Below are positions 17,631-24,626 of a DNA stretch of 40,063 nt, in pieces; position 1 is the stretch's first letter, and every line of letters starts with the position of its first letter. Source of the DNA: an uncultured Bacteroidales bacterium (GTDB lineage Bacteria > Bacteroidota > Bacteroidia > Bacteroidales > P3); the NCBI GenBank assembly GCA_900316965.1, contig ONEY01000033.1, positions 1 through 40,063 of the forward strand, written 5' to 3'. Below the pieces are notes generated by a model. The model had not been told where the DNA came from, made no database searches, and was given only the letters and a program-made list of their open reading frames with translations. Made by a program: the position numbers and the translations under genes.

Positions 17631-18380
17631 ATGGACAAAAGAAATCTCCTTCTCATCAGCAACAGCACCATGCGTGGCGAAGCCTACCTTGGGTGGTGCA
17701 AGGATATGATTGCCGATTTTTGCAGTCGTCACAATGTTAAGAAAGTTCTCTTTGTGCCCTATGCCGGCGTTTCGTTGGCTGAAGGCGGTCTCACCAAGAG
17801 CTACGACGCCTACGAGGCTAAGGTCGCTGCGGTGTATAAAGAATTTGGCGTCAAGCTGACAAGCGTGCACCACAAGGCTTTGCCTATCAACGCTGTGTAC
17901 GACACCGACTGTGTGGCTGTCGGTGGTGGCAACACTTTCCATCTGGTTCGCGAACTTCAGCGCACGGGTCTTATGCAGGCCATTCGTCAGCGTGCCTTCG
18001 ACGGCATGCCCTATATGGGTTGGAGCGCTGGTAGCAATGTGGCAGGTCCTACATTGTGCACCACCAACGATATGCCTATTGTTATGCCGGCATCGTTCGA
18101 CTGCATGGGTATCGTGCCTTTCCAAATCAACCCCCACTACACCGATTTCTTCGATCCCAAGCATGGCGGCGAAACCCGCGACGACCGTCTGAAGGAGTAT
18201 ATCATGGTGAATCCCAAGGCTACTGTGGCTGCCATTCGTGAGGCTACGGCTTTGTTGCTCGAGAACGGCAAACTGTCGCTCATTGGCAAGCCCAACAAGA
18301 TGAAGGTCTTCAAGACCAAGATGGAGAACACCAAAGAATATGGCTTAAAGAGCGACTTGAACTTCCTTCTGAAAGCTTAA
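17631..18380 (+). CDS. pepE: Dipeptidase E (peptidase family S51)
   Basis: Predicted 249-residue cytosolic serine peptidase that releases N-terminal aspartate from Asp-X dipeptides. The nucleophile is S132 in MGWSAGSNVAG and the histidine is H169 in INPHYTDFF; the 37-residue spacing equals that of the Salmonella enzyme as I recall it. The VGGGNTFHLVREL segment is the usual strand-turn before the nucleophile. Length is close to family norm. It lies 106 bases after gyrB on the same strand, with T/A-rich spacer, and ends before a strong hairpin terminator. Confidence 0.95.
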   Translation: MDKRNLLLISNSTMRGEAYLGWCKDMIADFCSRHNVKKVLFVPYAGVSLAEGGLTKSYDAYEAKVAAVYKEFGVKLTSVHHKALPINAVYDTDCVAVGGGNTFHLVRELQRTGLMQAIRQRAFDGMPYMGWSAGSNVAGPTLCTTNDMPIVMPASFDCMGIVPFQINPHYTDFFDPKHGGETRDDRLKEYIMVNPKATVAAIREATALLLENGKLSLIGKPNKMKVFKTKMENTKEYGLKSDLNFLLKA

Positions 18381-18421
18381 AGTAAAGGCTCTACATTTTT
18401 TATAGCATAAGTTGTATAAAC

Positions 18422-18476
18422 AGAGATAGTTGGTTTATAATGAATCAACTATCTCTCTTTTTTTTTTTTTTTTTTT
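18422..18476 (+). terminator. Terminator after pepE with a 19-base T tract
   Basis: Stem AGAGATAGTTG / CAACTATCTCT followed by 19 consecutive T (18458-18476). The tract lies inside the 3' end of the convergent nuclease gene, where it encodes a lysine run. Confidence 0.88.
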
Positions 18477-19488
18477 GTAGTATTATTTTCGACGTTATTT
18501 TCTCTGTTATGGGAGCGAGGAATATATAGTCGGGGTTGTCGGGAGAGCCGTCAATGCCAAGTACGAGCAGGATGGGGGTGTTGTGTTCTTGTGAATATTT
18601 TTTATAAGCTTCTATTTTTTCTGGTGGCAACAAATCTTTAGCGATACTGTGGGGAATATGGCTGCGCCATTTGCATTCGATAGCAAAAGGCATACCCTTA
18701 AAGTCCAAAACCAAGTCGGGTGCGCTGTTGTAGGTAGGGTAGATGCCTGGAATCGACTTGTCGCCGCGCCATTCTTTCAAGGTCAGCTCTCCGTTGTTTT
18801 TGTTGAATAACAATTCAACGACATAGTCCTCGAATTGTCGACCTTTCAAGCTCTCGTCGTCCATTGCCAGCGACTTGATTTTATTAAGAACAACACTATA
18901 TGGTCGATTGATGGCTTTGTGGATGGCGTGAATTCCCATGTCGTCGTAGTACATACTCAGCAATCGTTTGTCCTCGGCGATGCTCCACCGACGAGTCGGC
19001 ATCTCCATTTCGGCGGCAAGAAGTGTTGCGTCGTCCTTTAAATAAGTGATATCATAGTCTTTGTTCAGAACCAGGATGATAGATCCCTTGGTATTGACAT
19101 AGCCACACACTGTGTGTTGCACTTGCCCTATGATGAATCTATTGCGTAGGTATGGCGTTGTCCCTCGGCCGTCGGCCTCTTCGCGTTTCAACACCATGAT
19201 AAGTATGCGGTCCTCTTCCAGTGCCTTGTTTATCTGTACGTTGTATCTGTCGTGAAAGTAATCCATCACAACGAGTACTGTCGGTATGCGGTTGACAAGC
19301 AGAGCTTTGACAACCTCGACTTCCAGTTCCGATGTGTTGAAACAAACTACGGTATCATTTATGGTCAGTGAATCCACCCAATTGAAGACTCTGGCATAGG
19401 TCGGGTATGGAGCCCGTTTGGATGTCAGAAAAAGAGTTTTTTCGCGCTCCCACAGATTGTTGTTACCTATAGTTTGTATGATTTTCAT
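18445..19488 (-). CDS. DprA/SLOG-like, Myb-like and PD-(D/E)XK nuclease fusion
   Basis: Predicted 347-residue cytosolic protein of three parts. Residues 10-145 resemble the DprA-related SLOG Rossmann fold: LFLTSKRAPYPTYARVFNWV, then VVCFNTSELEVEVVKALL, IPTVLVVMD, and FIIGQVQHTVCGYVN. Residues 166-208 look like a Myb/SANT-type helix-turn-helix (RRWSIAEDKRLLSMYYDDMG). Residues 216-310 carry a restriction-endonuclease-like core with E220, then PDLVLDF (D258) and AIECKWRS (E271, K273). SLOG domains are known mainly as nucleotide-ligand sensors in conflict systems and in DprA; the fusion suggests a sensor coupled to a DNA-cutting effector, but that is inference. The start ATG overlaps the flavodoxin stop (ATGA). 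The C-terminus ends in a Lys run encoded by a 19-base A tract. Confidence 0.9.
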   Translation of the reverse strand: MKIIQTIGNNNLWEREKTLFLTSKRAPYPTYARVFNWVDSLTINDTVVCFNTSELEVEVVKALLVNRIPTVLVVMDYFHDRYNVQINKALEEDRILIMVLKREEADGRGTTPYLRNRFIIGQVQHTVCGYVNTKGSIILVLNKDYDITYLKDDATLLAAEMEMPTRRWSIAEDKRLLSMYYDDMGIHAIHKAINRPYSVVLNKIKSLAMDDESLKGRQFEDYVVELLFNKNNGELTLKEWRGDKSIPGIYPTYNSAPDLVLDFKGMPFAIECKWRSHIPHSIAKDLLPPEKIEAYKKYSQEHNTPILLVLGIDGSPDNPDYIFLAPITEKITSKIILQKKKKKKRDS

Positions 19489-20054
19489 TGGTTGGGATTA
19501 AGGTATTTCGTCAGGCATTCCAAGTTCTTCATGTCGACAAAGTTCACTTTCTTGCCGTATGTCTCTATCATGGCTCTGACTTCGGCGTTACGCTCGCTCT
19601 CAGGTATTTTAATTGTCTTTTTGTAGAGCATCCACATCATTGTTTTGTGCTTGAGGCTAAGTTGTGAATAGTCTATTCCACCGCGCAAGTGATATATGTC
19701 GGCATGTTCGTAAAGTGTGGCGGGTAGTTGTCGTTTGATGTTGTCTCTTATTGTCTCGATATTCTGAGGGTCGTTGGGGTCGGCCAAACCGACTGTGGCG
19801 ATGACGAGTTTTTTATCCTCGAGAGTGTCTATTTTGCTTAGCGTTTCTTTCATGCCCATAACACCACCAGCATACAAGGCTCCAATATATACTATTGTGT
19901 TGTACGTGTTTATGTCGTTTATGTCATCGAACGCTTTAACCTCTGTGTTGGTTTGTCGGCCCAAATGCTCAGCGTATTGGCGAGCTGTGCCGTATTTCGA
20001 GCCATATATGATATCGTCAAAAAAGGTAGTAATTTTTTTATTCAGTAACGTCAT
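19485..20054 (-). CDS. Flavodoxin-domain protein (HemG-like)
   Basis: Predicted 189-residue cytosolic flavodoxin. The FMN-phosphate loop is at IIYGSKYGTARQYAEHL (15-31), followed by VYIGALYAGGVMGM and VIATVGLADPND. Its style resembles HemG-type flavodoxin-domain proteins (protoporphyrinogen oxidase relatives), though no heme genes are near. The stop overlaps the start of the nuclease gene by four bases (ATGA), so the two are translationally coupled and probably function together or were mobilised together. Upstream of it lies an 11-bp repeat array (20081-20135). The N-terminal MTLLNKKITTFFDD is slightly longer than usual. Confidence 0.9.
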   Translation of the reverse strand: MTLLNKKITTFFDDIIYGSKYGTARQYAEHLGRQTNTEVKAFDDINDINTYNTIVYIGALYAGGVMGMKETLSKIDTLEDKKLVIATVGLADPNDPQNIETIRDNIKRQLPATLYEHADIYHLRGGIDYSQLSLKHKTMMWMLYKKTIKIPESERNAEVRAMIETYGKKVNFVDMKNLECLTKYLNPNQ

Positions 20055-20080
20055 TGTTTATCATTTATTGCACACTTTTT

Positions 20081-20135
20081 GCGATAGGTTCGGATAGTAC
20101 TTCGATAGTACTTTGATAGTACCTAGATAGTACTT
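20081..20135. repeat. Array of five 11-bp repeats (NGATAGTACTT)
   Basis: Four close copies of NGATAGTACTT at 20092-20135, each exactly 11 bases, preceded by a degenerate fifth unit at 20081-20091. The array lies 27 bases upstream of the flavodoxin start. An 11-bp period keeps all copies on one face of the helix, as in operator arrays. Confidence 0.8.
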
Positions 20136-20203
20136 TGAGGCCTTGTTGGCAATGACTAAAATGTGTTTTGTCATGTGGTAAATTTTATTTTATGATAGCA
20201 TGC

Positions 20204-20217
20204 AATAATGCATTATT
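20204..20217. promoter_or_regulatory. 14-bp perfect palindrome
   Basis: AATAATGCATTATT is a perfect palindrome in the divergent gap between the flavodoxin-nuclease unit and the barrel-protein gene. Possible operator; no protein assigned. Confidence 0.4.
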
Positions 20218-20322
20218 CGTTGCGTTAATACTCGGAAATTGTCAAAAAGAGTGCTATTCCCAGTGATGAGGAAATGCTTGTATTTGAATAATCATTAAAC
20301 TAATAACATAATAGTAAAAGAA

Positions 20323-20859
20323 ATGAAAAAAGTTTTTACGATCACAATTCTTTCGGCAATGTTGCTTTTTGCCGGAAAAAGCAATGCTCAGATGGGGGTC
20401 CATTTAGGATTTGCTCCCGAATCATGGGCTAATGAGAACAACACAACCGATGTTAACAGTTTCTTTGTTGGCGTTGAGGACAATCTCGTTCTCACTATAA
20501 CCCTTGTCGGTTTGGATATCCCTGTGCTTTTCAACTACAACTTCAAACTGGGAAGCAACGTCTCTCTTGGCCTCTTCGCAGGTCCCAAACTGAGTTACAG
20601 TTTCGTCGGCAAGACCAAATACGAGGGCAATGTGTTGGGCCTTGTAAGCGGAAGCAGCGAAGTTGAATGGTTTGACGACAAGGCCGGAGCCCTCAATCTC
20701 AAACCCTTCAATCTCAGCGCCACCTTCGGTTTAGCTATCTCCTACAATCAGTTCCGTATCTACGGCGGTTACAATTATGGCTTGTTGGATGTTGATAACA
20801 ACGACAACATCAAAACCACCGTCAGCGGACCTTTCTTTGGAATTGGTATGAATCTTTAA
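20323..20859 (+). CDS. Outer-membrane beta-barrel protein
   Basis: Predicted 178 residues with signal peptide (cleavage near SNAQ). Alternating aromatic-hydrophobic strands (for example VLFNYNFKLGSNVSLGLFAG and NQFRIYGGYNYGLLDV) and a C-terminal strand ending in FFGIGMNL fit a small porin-like barrel of the PorT/OmpW-like class common in Bacteroidota. No ligand can be assigned. It is transcribed rightward alone, from a region divergent to the flavodoxin-nuclease unit, and ends before a hairpin at 20918. Confidence 0.87.
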   Translation: MKKVFTITILSAMLLFAGKSNAQMGVHLGFAPESWANENNTTDVNSFFVGVEDNLVLTITLVGLDIPVLFNYNFKLGSNVSLGLFAGPKLSYSFVGKTKYEGNVLGLVSGSSEVEWFDDKAGALNLKPFNLSATFGLAISYNQFRIYGGYNYGLLDVDNNDNIKTTVSGPFFGIGMNL

Positions 20860-20917
20860 TACCATCTATCGTCACGCAGTCGTAAGGACCGCGGTTCGTA
20901 ATAATGACGATATAATT

Positions 20918-20988
20918 GAGCCGCCACTTTCAATAATTGAATGTGGCGGCTCATATTATAAAAATGTGGCGGCTCATATTATAAATAT
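20918..20988 (+). terminator. Terminator with a tandemly duplicated 3' arm
   Basis: GAGCCGCCAC (20918-20927) can pair with GTGGCGGCTC at 20943-20952 or with an identical copy at 20966-20975. The 3' arm and its A/T-rich tail form a 23-base direct repeat (20943-20965 and 20966-20988, two mismatches). The first pairing acts as the terminator for the barrel-protein gene; the duplication is odd. Confidence 0.75.
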
Positions 20989-21069
20989 GAATACTCTATT
21001 ACAATATATGGCGATATCCGTACAAGACATCGCTCTCTCCCGCAGTTCCCAGCAAGCTTTGAGTGAGTA

Positions 21070-21103
21070 TTTGCTCTTATATTGAAAAAAAAGTGTACTT
21101 TTG
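21070..21103 (+). promoter_or_regulatory. Promoter for the C10 protease
   Basis: TTTG (21070-21073), 22 bases, TACTTTTG (21096-21103). It lies 31 bases before the ATG at 21135 and places the longer frame start at 21063 upstream of transcription. Confidence 0.6.
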
Positions 21104-21134
21104 CACCCCGAATTCAACAAAATTAAACATCACC

Positions 21135-22172
21135 ATGAACAAATTATTTGCTTTACTGTTTTTGTGTTGCGCTATGTCCTGTTGGGCGCAGCAACCTCTC
21201 CTTAAAACCCATTGGACGCAGGAATATCCCTACAACCAACATTGTCCCACCGATCCTTTTGAGAATGACAAACATTGTTATACCGGGTGTCCCGCCACGG
21301 CGATGGGGCAGATTATCAATTATCTGCAAACAACGCAAGGCACTCGCTTTAACGATGACGACGACTATTACACGGGTGATTATTTCGGTCGTCAGTATAA
21401 TATTGATGACGATTGGGAGACTTATGGCTTCCCATCCTTCACGCAGCTTAACGAGATGCTGGATTCGGCCGACGCCACATTCCAGCGTGGCGCGACGCTG
21501 TCCGAATCATTGATGGCGGCTGTCGTTTTTGCCTGTGGTGTGGCATGCAAGGAAGTGTTCACAGCCTCCGACAGTTATGGCTCGGGCACCTATTATGTGA
21601 ATCAAGCCTTTGAAGCCTATAGAAGATTTGGCTTTGCCAACTGTCAGCTGCTCAAGGAACCCGACTCAACAATGTTCGCCATCCTCATCTCCAATCTTCA
21701 AGCCGGCTATCCCGCCCATCTTGCCGTCGAAAATCCCTCCGGAACATCGGGCCACAATGTCGTTGTTGATGGCTACCGCGAAAGTGATGGGAAGTTCCAT
21801 ATCAATTTTGGCTGGGGCGGACAACGAGATAACTGGTACAAACTCCCCGATCCTGAAGGTTTTGCTTTTGGATGGTCAAAGATAGAGGGTCTTATCGTCA
21901 ACATTATTCCCACCAATGCCAGCATAGTTGTCGCCGAGCCCTCACGCCCAAAACCGTTGGAAGTGTATCCCAATCCGGCGTCAGAGGTCATTCATATTAT
22001 GAATATTCCTTGCGAGTCGGTTAATTATATCATTCACAACACTATGGGACAGAAGGTTGCAACAGGTGTCACCAATGGCAGCATCAACGTTGTTGAATTG
22101 CCCAAAGGCATCTATATATTGCGTATAGAGTGTAATAAACAGATCGAAACAGCCAAGTTTGTTGTGAAATAA
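21135..22172 (+). CDS. C10-family cysteine protease with type IX sorting tail
   Basis: I use ATG 21135 (MNKLFALLFLCCAMSCWAQ), which begins a signal peptide; predicted 345 residues. The body matches streptopain-like C10 proteases: THWTQEYPYNQHCPTD, catalytic C52 in CYTGCPATAMGQI, catalytic H207 in SGHNVVVDGY and the following INFGWGG. A C-terminal domain of about 70 residues (LEVYPNPASEVIHI to ETAKFVVK) is a type A Por sorting signal, so the protein is expected at the cell surface or secreted by the type IX system. The long inhibitory propeptide usual in this family is absent: the mature-like sequence follows the signal peptide directly. Confidence 0.93.
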   Translation: MNKLFALLFLCCAMSCWAQQPLLKTHWTQEYPYNQHCPTDPFENDKHCYTGCPATAMGQIINYLQTTQGTRFNDDDDYYTGDYFGRQYNIDDDWETYGFPSFTQLNEMLDSADATFQRGATLSESLMAAVVFACGVACKEVFTASDSYGSGTYYVNQAFEAYRRFGFANCQLLKEPDSTMFAILISNLQAGYPAHLAVENPSGTSGHNVVVDGYRESDGKFHINFGWGGQRDNWYKLPDPEGFAFGWSKIEGLIVNIIPTNASIVVAEPSRPKPLEVYPNPASEVIHIMNIPCESVNYIIHNTMGQKVATGVTNGSINVVELPKGIYILRIECNKQIETAKFVVK

Positions 22173-22285
22173 CCTTTATTCCAGACGACAAAACCTTATA
22201 GCGTCCGCACCCTCCCCATGTGGGTTATACATCTGATTTTCTGTTACAACAGTTCACTCAATTTGTTGTAGCAGCAAAAACAATC

Positions 22286-22325
22286 AAAAAACCGTTATTT
22301 TTATACCAAAAAATGACGGTTTTTG
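22286..22325 (+). terminator. Probable terminator after the C10 protease
   Basis: Inverted repeat AAAAACCGT / ACGGTTTTT with a 20-base A/T-rich loop, about 115 bases after the protease stop. Confidence 0.55.
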
Positions 22326-22408
22326 TGCTATTAGTGACTCATAGTGAAAATTTATATTATTGTATATTAGATTAATGGAAAATTATTTATAAAATAATTT
22401 GGTTTATA

Positions 22409-22439
22409 TTGTAAACTTGTTTATCTTTGCATCGTCATT
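22409..22439 (+). promoter_or_regulatory. Promoter for the membrane protein and winged-helix pair
   Basis: TTG (22409-22411), 20 bases, TATCTTTG (22432-22439). This is an excellent Bacteroidota promoter match, 66 bases before the start codon. Confidence 0.75.
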
Positions 22440-22505
22440 TTGAAACAAAATAGTGCACTTTAATCCACAAATGGCAAAACGTTTAATCATTAAAATGCAA
22501 TACCA

Positions 22506-23135
22506 ATGGAAAACACAATTGAACAAAACAAGGAAATGACGGCCCAGGAAAGCCTGTCGATCATCACCGAGACGCTCAACAACAGTCGCAAGGAAATCAC
22601 CCGCAGAAGTGGGAGGTTCTTTATCTATTGGGGCGTATTGCTCACCTTCTTTTCTTTATTGATTTACGCACTCTGCAAATTCACCGACAACGAGGCTTGG
22701 AACTGGCTTTGGTTCGCATTGCCCGCCATCGGAATCCCTTCTGAGCGGTTCTTGCGGGACAAGAATGCTTCTGAAAACGTGCGAAACGATGTCAGCCGTT
22801 TTGTCAGCGGCATCTGGAGCACTTTCGGCTTTTTCGCCTGTGCCATAGGCGCATTCACGCTCATCTATTCTATGTTGTCTTCAAGTCCAATAAGGCTCCT
22901 TGCCGCTGTTTACGGCTTGATTGCCGAACTGGTCCTTCTTTTCGGTTTGGCGGAATGCATCACCGGTGTGGCGCTCAAAAACTGGGCTATCAAGATTGCG
23001 GGATTCGTCACCGGCGTCGGTGGTTTGGCAATCTACTATATTGCAGGATCGGGTTGGGAGCCGATGCTCATTTTCACCTTCGCAGGCTTGGTGCTGATTG
23101 CCACAGGTTTGATTGTCAGAATTCAATACAAATAG
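22506..23135 (+). CDS. Multi-spanning membrane protein, partner of a winged-helix regulator
   Basis: Predicted 209 residues, with about six hydrophobic segments (for example FFIYWGVLLTFFSLLIYALC, FGFFACAIGAFTLIYSML, AAVYGLIAELVLLFGLAECI, WEPMLIFTFAGLVLIATGLI) and an amphipathic N-terminus. No enzymatic motif. I recognise the type from Bacteroidota genomes, where it is commonly followed by a small winged-helix regulator, as it is here (3-base gap). The two are co-transcribed, and a sensing or signalling role at the inner membrane is possible but unproven. Confidence 0.85.
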   Translation: MENTIEQNKEMTAQESLSIITETLNNSRKEITRRSGRFFIYWGVLLTFFSLLIYALCKFTDNEAWNWLWFALPAIGIPSERFLRDKNASENVRNDVSRFVSGIWSTFGFFACAIGAFTLIYSMLSSSPIRLLAAVYGLIAELVLLFGLAECITGVALKNWAIKIAGFVTGVGGLAIYYIAGSGWEPMLIFTFAGLVLIATGLIVRIQYK

Positions 23136-23138
23136 GCT

Positions 23139-23396
23139 ATGTTTCCGAAACTTGATCCACTACTGCACTCGGAACTGCGACTGGCCATCGTGTCGCTCCT
23201 TGCCGGAGTAGAGGAGGCTGACTTCAACTACCTGAGCGTGCAGATTGATAAACTGGCCGAAGCGGGCTACATCTCCGTCGAGAAAGGCTTCAAAGGGAAA
23301 ATGCCGCGTACCACTTGCAAGATAACCCCGTCGGGGACAGAGGCTTTCAGAAACTATGTGAAAGCGTTGAAGAAATACCTCGCTGCCGGAAAGTAA
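23139..23396 (+). CDS. Winged-helix DNA-binding protein with a possible internal deletion
   Basis: Predicted 85 residues. LDPLLHSELRLAIVSLL, LSVQIDKLAEAGYISVEKGF and RTTCKITPSGTEAF are hallmark segments of the HTH_34-type winged-helix family. In relatives as I remember them, roughly a dozen residues ending in GNLSVQ stand between the FNYL-like helix and SVQ; here FNYL runs straight into SVQ. If real, the turn between the helices is shortened and DNA binding could be altered. It follows the membrane protein by three bases and is closed by the terminator at 23425. Confidence 0.85.
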   Translation: MFPKLDPLLHSELRLAIVSLLAGVEEADFNYLSVQIDKLAEAGYISVEKGFKGKMPRTTCKITPSGTEAFRNYVKALKKYLAAGK

Positions 23397-23424
23397 ATAC
23401 ATTGTAAATTGAATTATTAAAGTT

Positions 23425-23456
23425 GTGACTGCGAGTTGGCTTGCAGTCACTTTTTT
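23425..23456 (+). terminator. Terminator after the winged-helix gene
   Basis: GTGACTGC / GCAGTCAC stem with a 10-base loop, then six T. About 30 bases past the stop codon. Confidence 0.85.
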
Positions 23457-23626
23457 GGCATATAGGCTCCCCTTTTTTATAAACATAGCACCTTTTATAA
23501 ACATCTCACCGTAAGAGGTTTAGAATTGCTTTTTACTCTTTTTGATATGCTATAGGTAATCGTTGGATGGAGCGTCGCCGAACTTTTTTTACTTTATTTC
23601 TCAAAGAAGATATCTGTAGGACAATA

Positions 23627-23648
23627 AATAACGCCAAAGTGCGTTATT
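23627..23648. other. Hairpin before the single-pass membrane protein gene
   Basis: AATAACGC / GCGTTATT perfect inverted repeat with a 6-base loop, 26 bases before the ATG at 23674. It may fold in the leader mRNA or be an operator. Confidence 0.4.
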
Positions 23649-23673
23649 ATTGCTTATAAAAAGTGATAATAGA

Positions 23674-24495
23674 ATGGATAATCCGAATATCTTGACACCT
23701 CCAGAAATAAATATTAAAGGTAAGCGTGGAGGATTTTGGAAACAGCTGAGCATGCTGGTGTTGGGTACCACAGTGTCGCTGGTGCTCACTTTCGGTACCG
23801 CGCAAATTATAGAAAAAAGTCAACGAGCCAACGACCGCCGTCTGACGGCCTTGATGGTGATGAGCAACATAGAGAGTTTTGCCCGGGAGCTTGACACCGC
23901 ATGGGTTCAGGCGGCAGGAGCCGACACCGCAGTTGCATGGCTACTGAACATCCCCAAGGACTCATTGGACGAGATGGACAAAGAAGAGCTGTTGCCAATC
24001 ATAGCAAAAGCCAAAAGCGTAGGGTCTCTGACATACGACAAAACCACCGAGAACATCTTCTCCAACAACATCGATACCTGGAAGAACATGGGCAACTTTC
24101 AGTTTATCGACATGGTCGGCTCGTGCTTCTCCTTGATACGAATATGTGAGGAACGGTGGAATGGGTTCCAGCAAGAGTTGGATGATATCTTCAACAGAAT
24201 TGCGGCCCACCCCGACCAATATGAAGGCAGTACAACGTGGGCCAAGATTGCCCGTGACCCGGGTATGCGGCAGAAGATGCTGATGATACACAATTTGCGG
24301 AAATGGGCCTGCTATGAGGCTGAGTATCTGCGCTACTGCAACAAGAAGAATATGGCAGCTGTGGACATCACCGAGCAAGAGCTGATGGCGTTTATGGAGA
24401 AGCGGCAGCAAGAGATAGTCATAGACCAGCCAGAACCAATATACAAAGACATCACTATTCCCAAAATCAACCCCGACAGCCTGTTGCACTATTAG
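23674..24495 (+). CDS. Single-pass membrane protein of unknown function
   Basis: I use ATG 23674 (MDNPNILTPPEINIKGKRGG), 273 residues; the frame runs back to a TTG at 23650. One transmembrane helix near 25-45 (SMLVLGTTVSLVLTFGTAQI) is followed by a long, mostly helical, acidic domain with Trp and Cys residues. The layout resembles DUF6090-type Bacteroidota proteins (short N-terminal cytosolic part, one helix, periplasmic domain), but I am not sure of the family. No neighbour suggests a function; transcribed alone. Confidence 0.8.
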   Translation: MDNPNILTPPEINIKGKRGGFWKQLSMLVLGTTVSLVLTFGTAQIIEKSQRANDRRLTALMVMSNIESFARELDTAWVQAAGADTAVAWLLNIPKDSLDEMDKEELLPIIAKAKSVGSLTYDKTTENIFSNNIDTWKNMGNFQFIDMVGSCFSLIRICEERWNGFQQELDDIFNRIAAHPDQYEGSTTWAKIARDPGMRQKMLMIHNLRKWACYEAEYLRYCNKKNMAAVDITEQELMAFMEKRQQEIVIDQPEPIYKDITIPKINPDSLLHY

Positions 24496-24626
24496 TTGAT
24501 GGCGGTTGGTTGAAGGTTGATGTACGATGGTTGATGGGCTGAAGAATATTTCTTGATTTTAGTCAATAAAAAAAACAATTATATCGTTACAACGTATCTT
24601 TTTAGCATAGCAAATAAGAGAGAAAC

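Larger units (their letters stand above)
22173..22505. other. Intergenic region, 333 bases
   Basis: Contains a terminator-like hairpin at 22286-22325 and a strong promoter at 22409-22439. No convincing open frame. Confidence 0.6.

Noticed and set aside
20081..20135. CRISPR array
   Set aside because: The repeats are 11 bases without spacers, and no cas gene is present.
24496..24560. GGTTGATG-like loose repeats after the single-pass membrane protein gene
   Set aside because: Too degenerate and short to call a repeat element.
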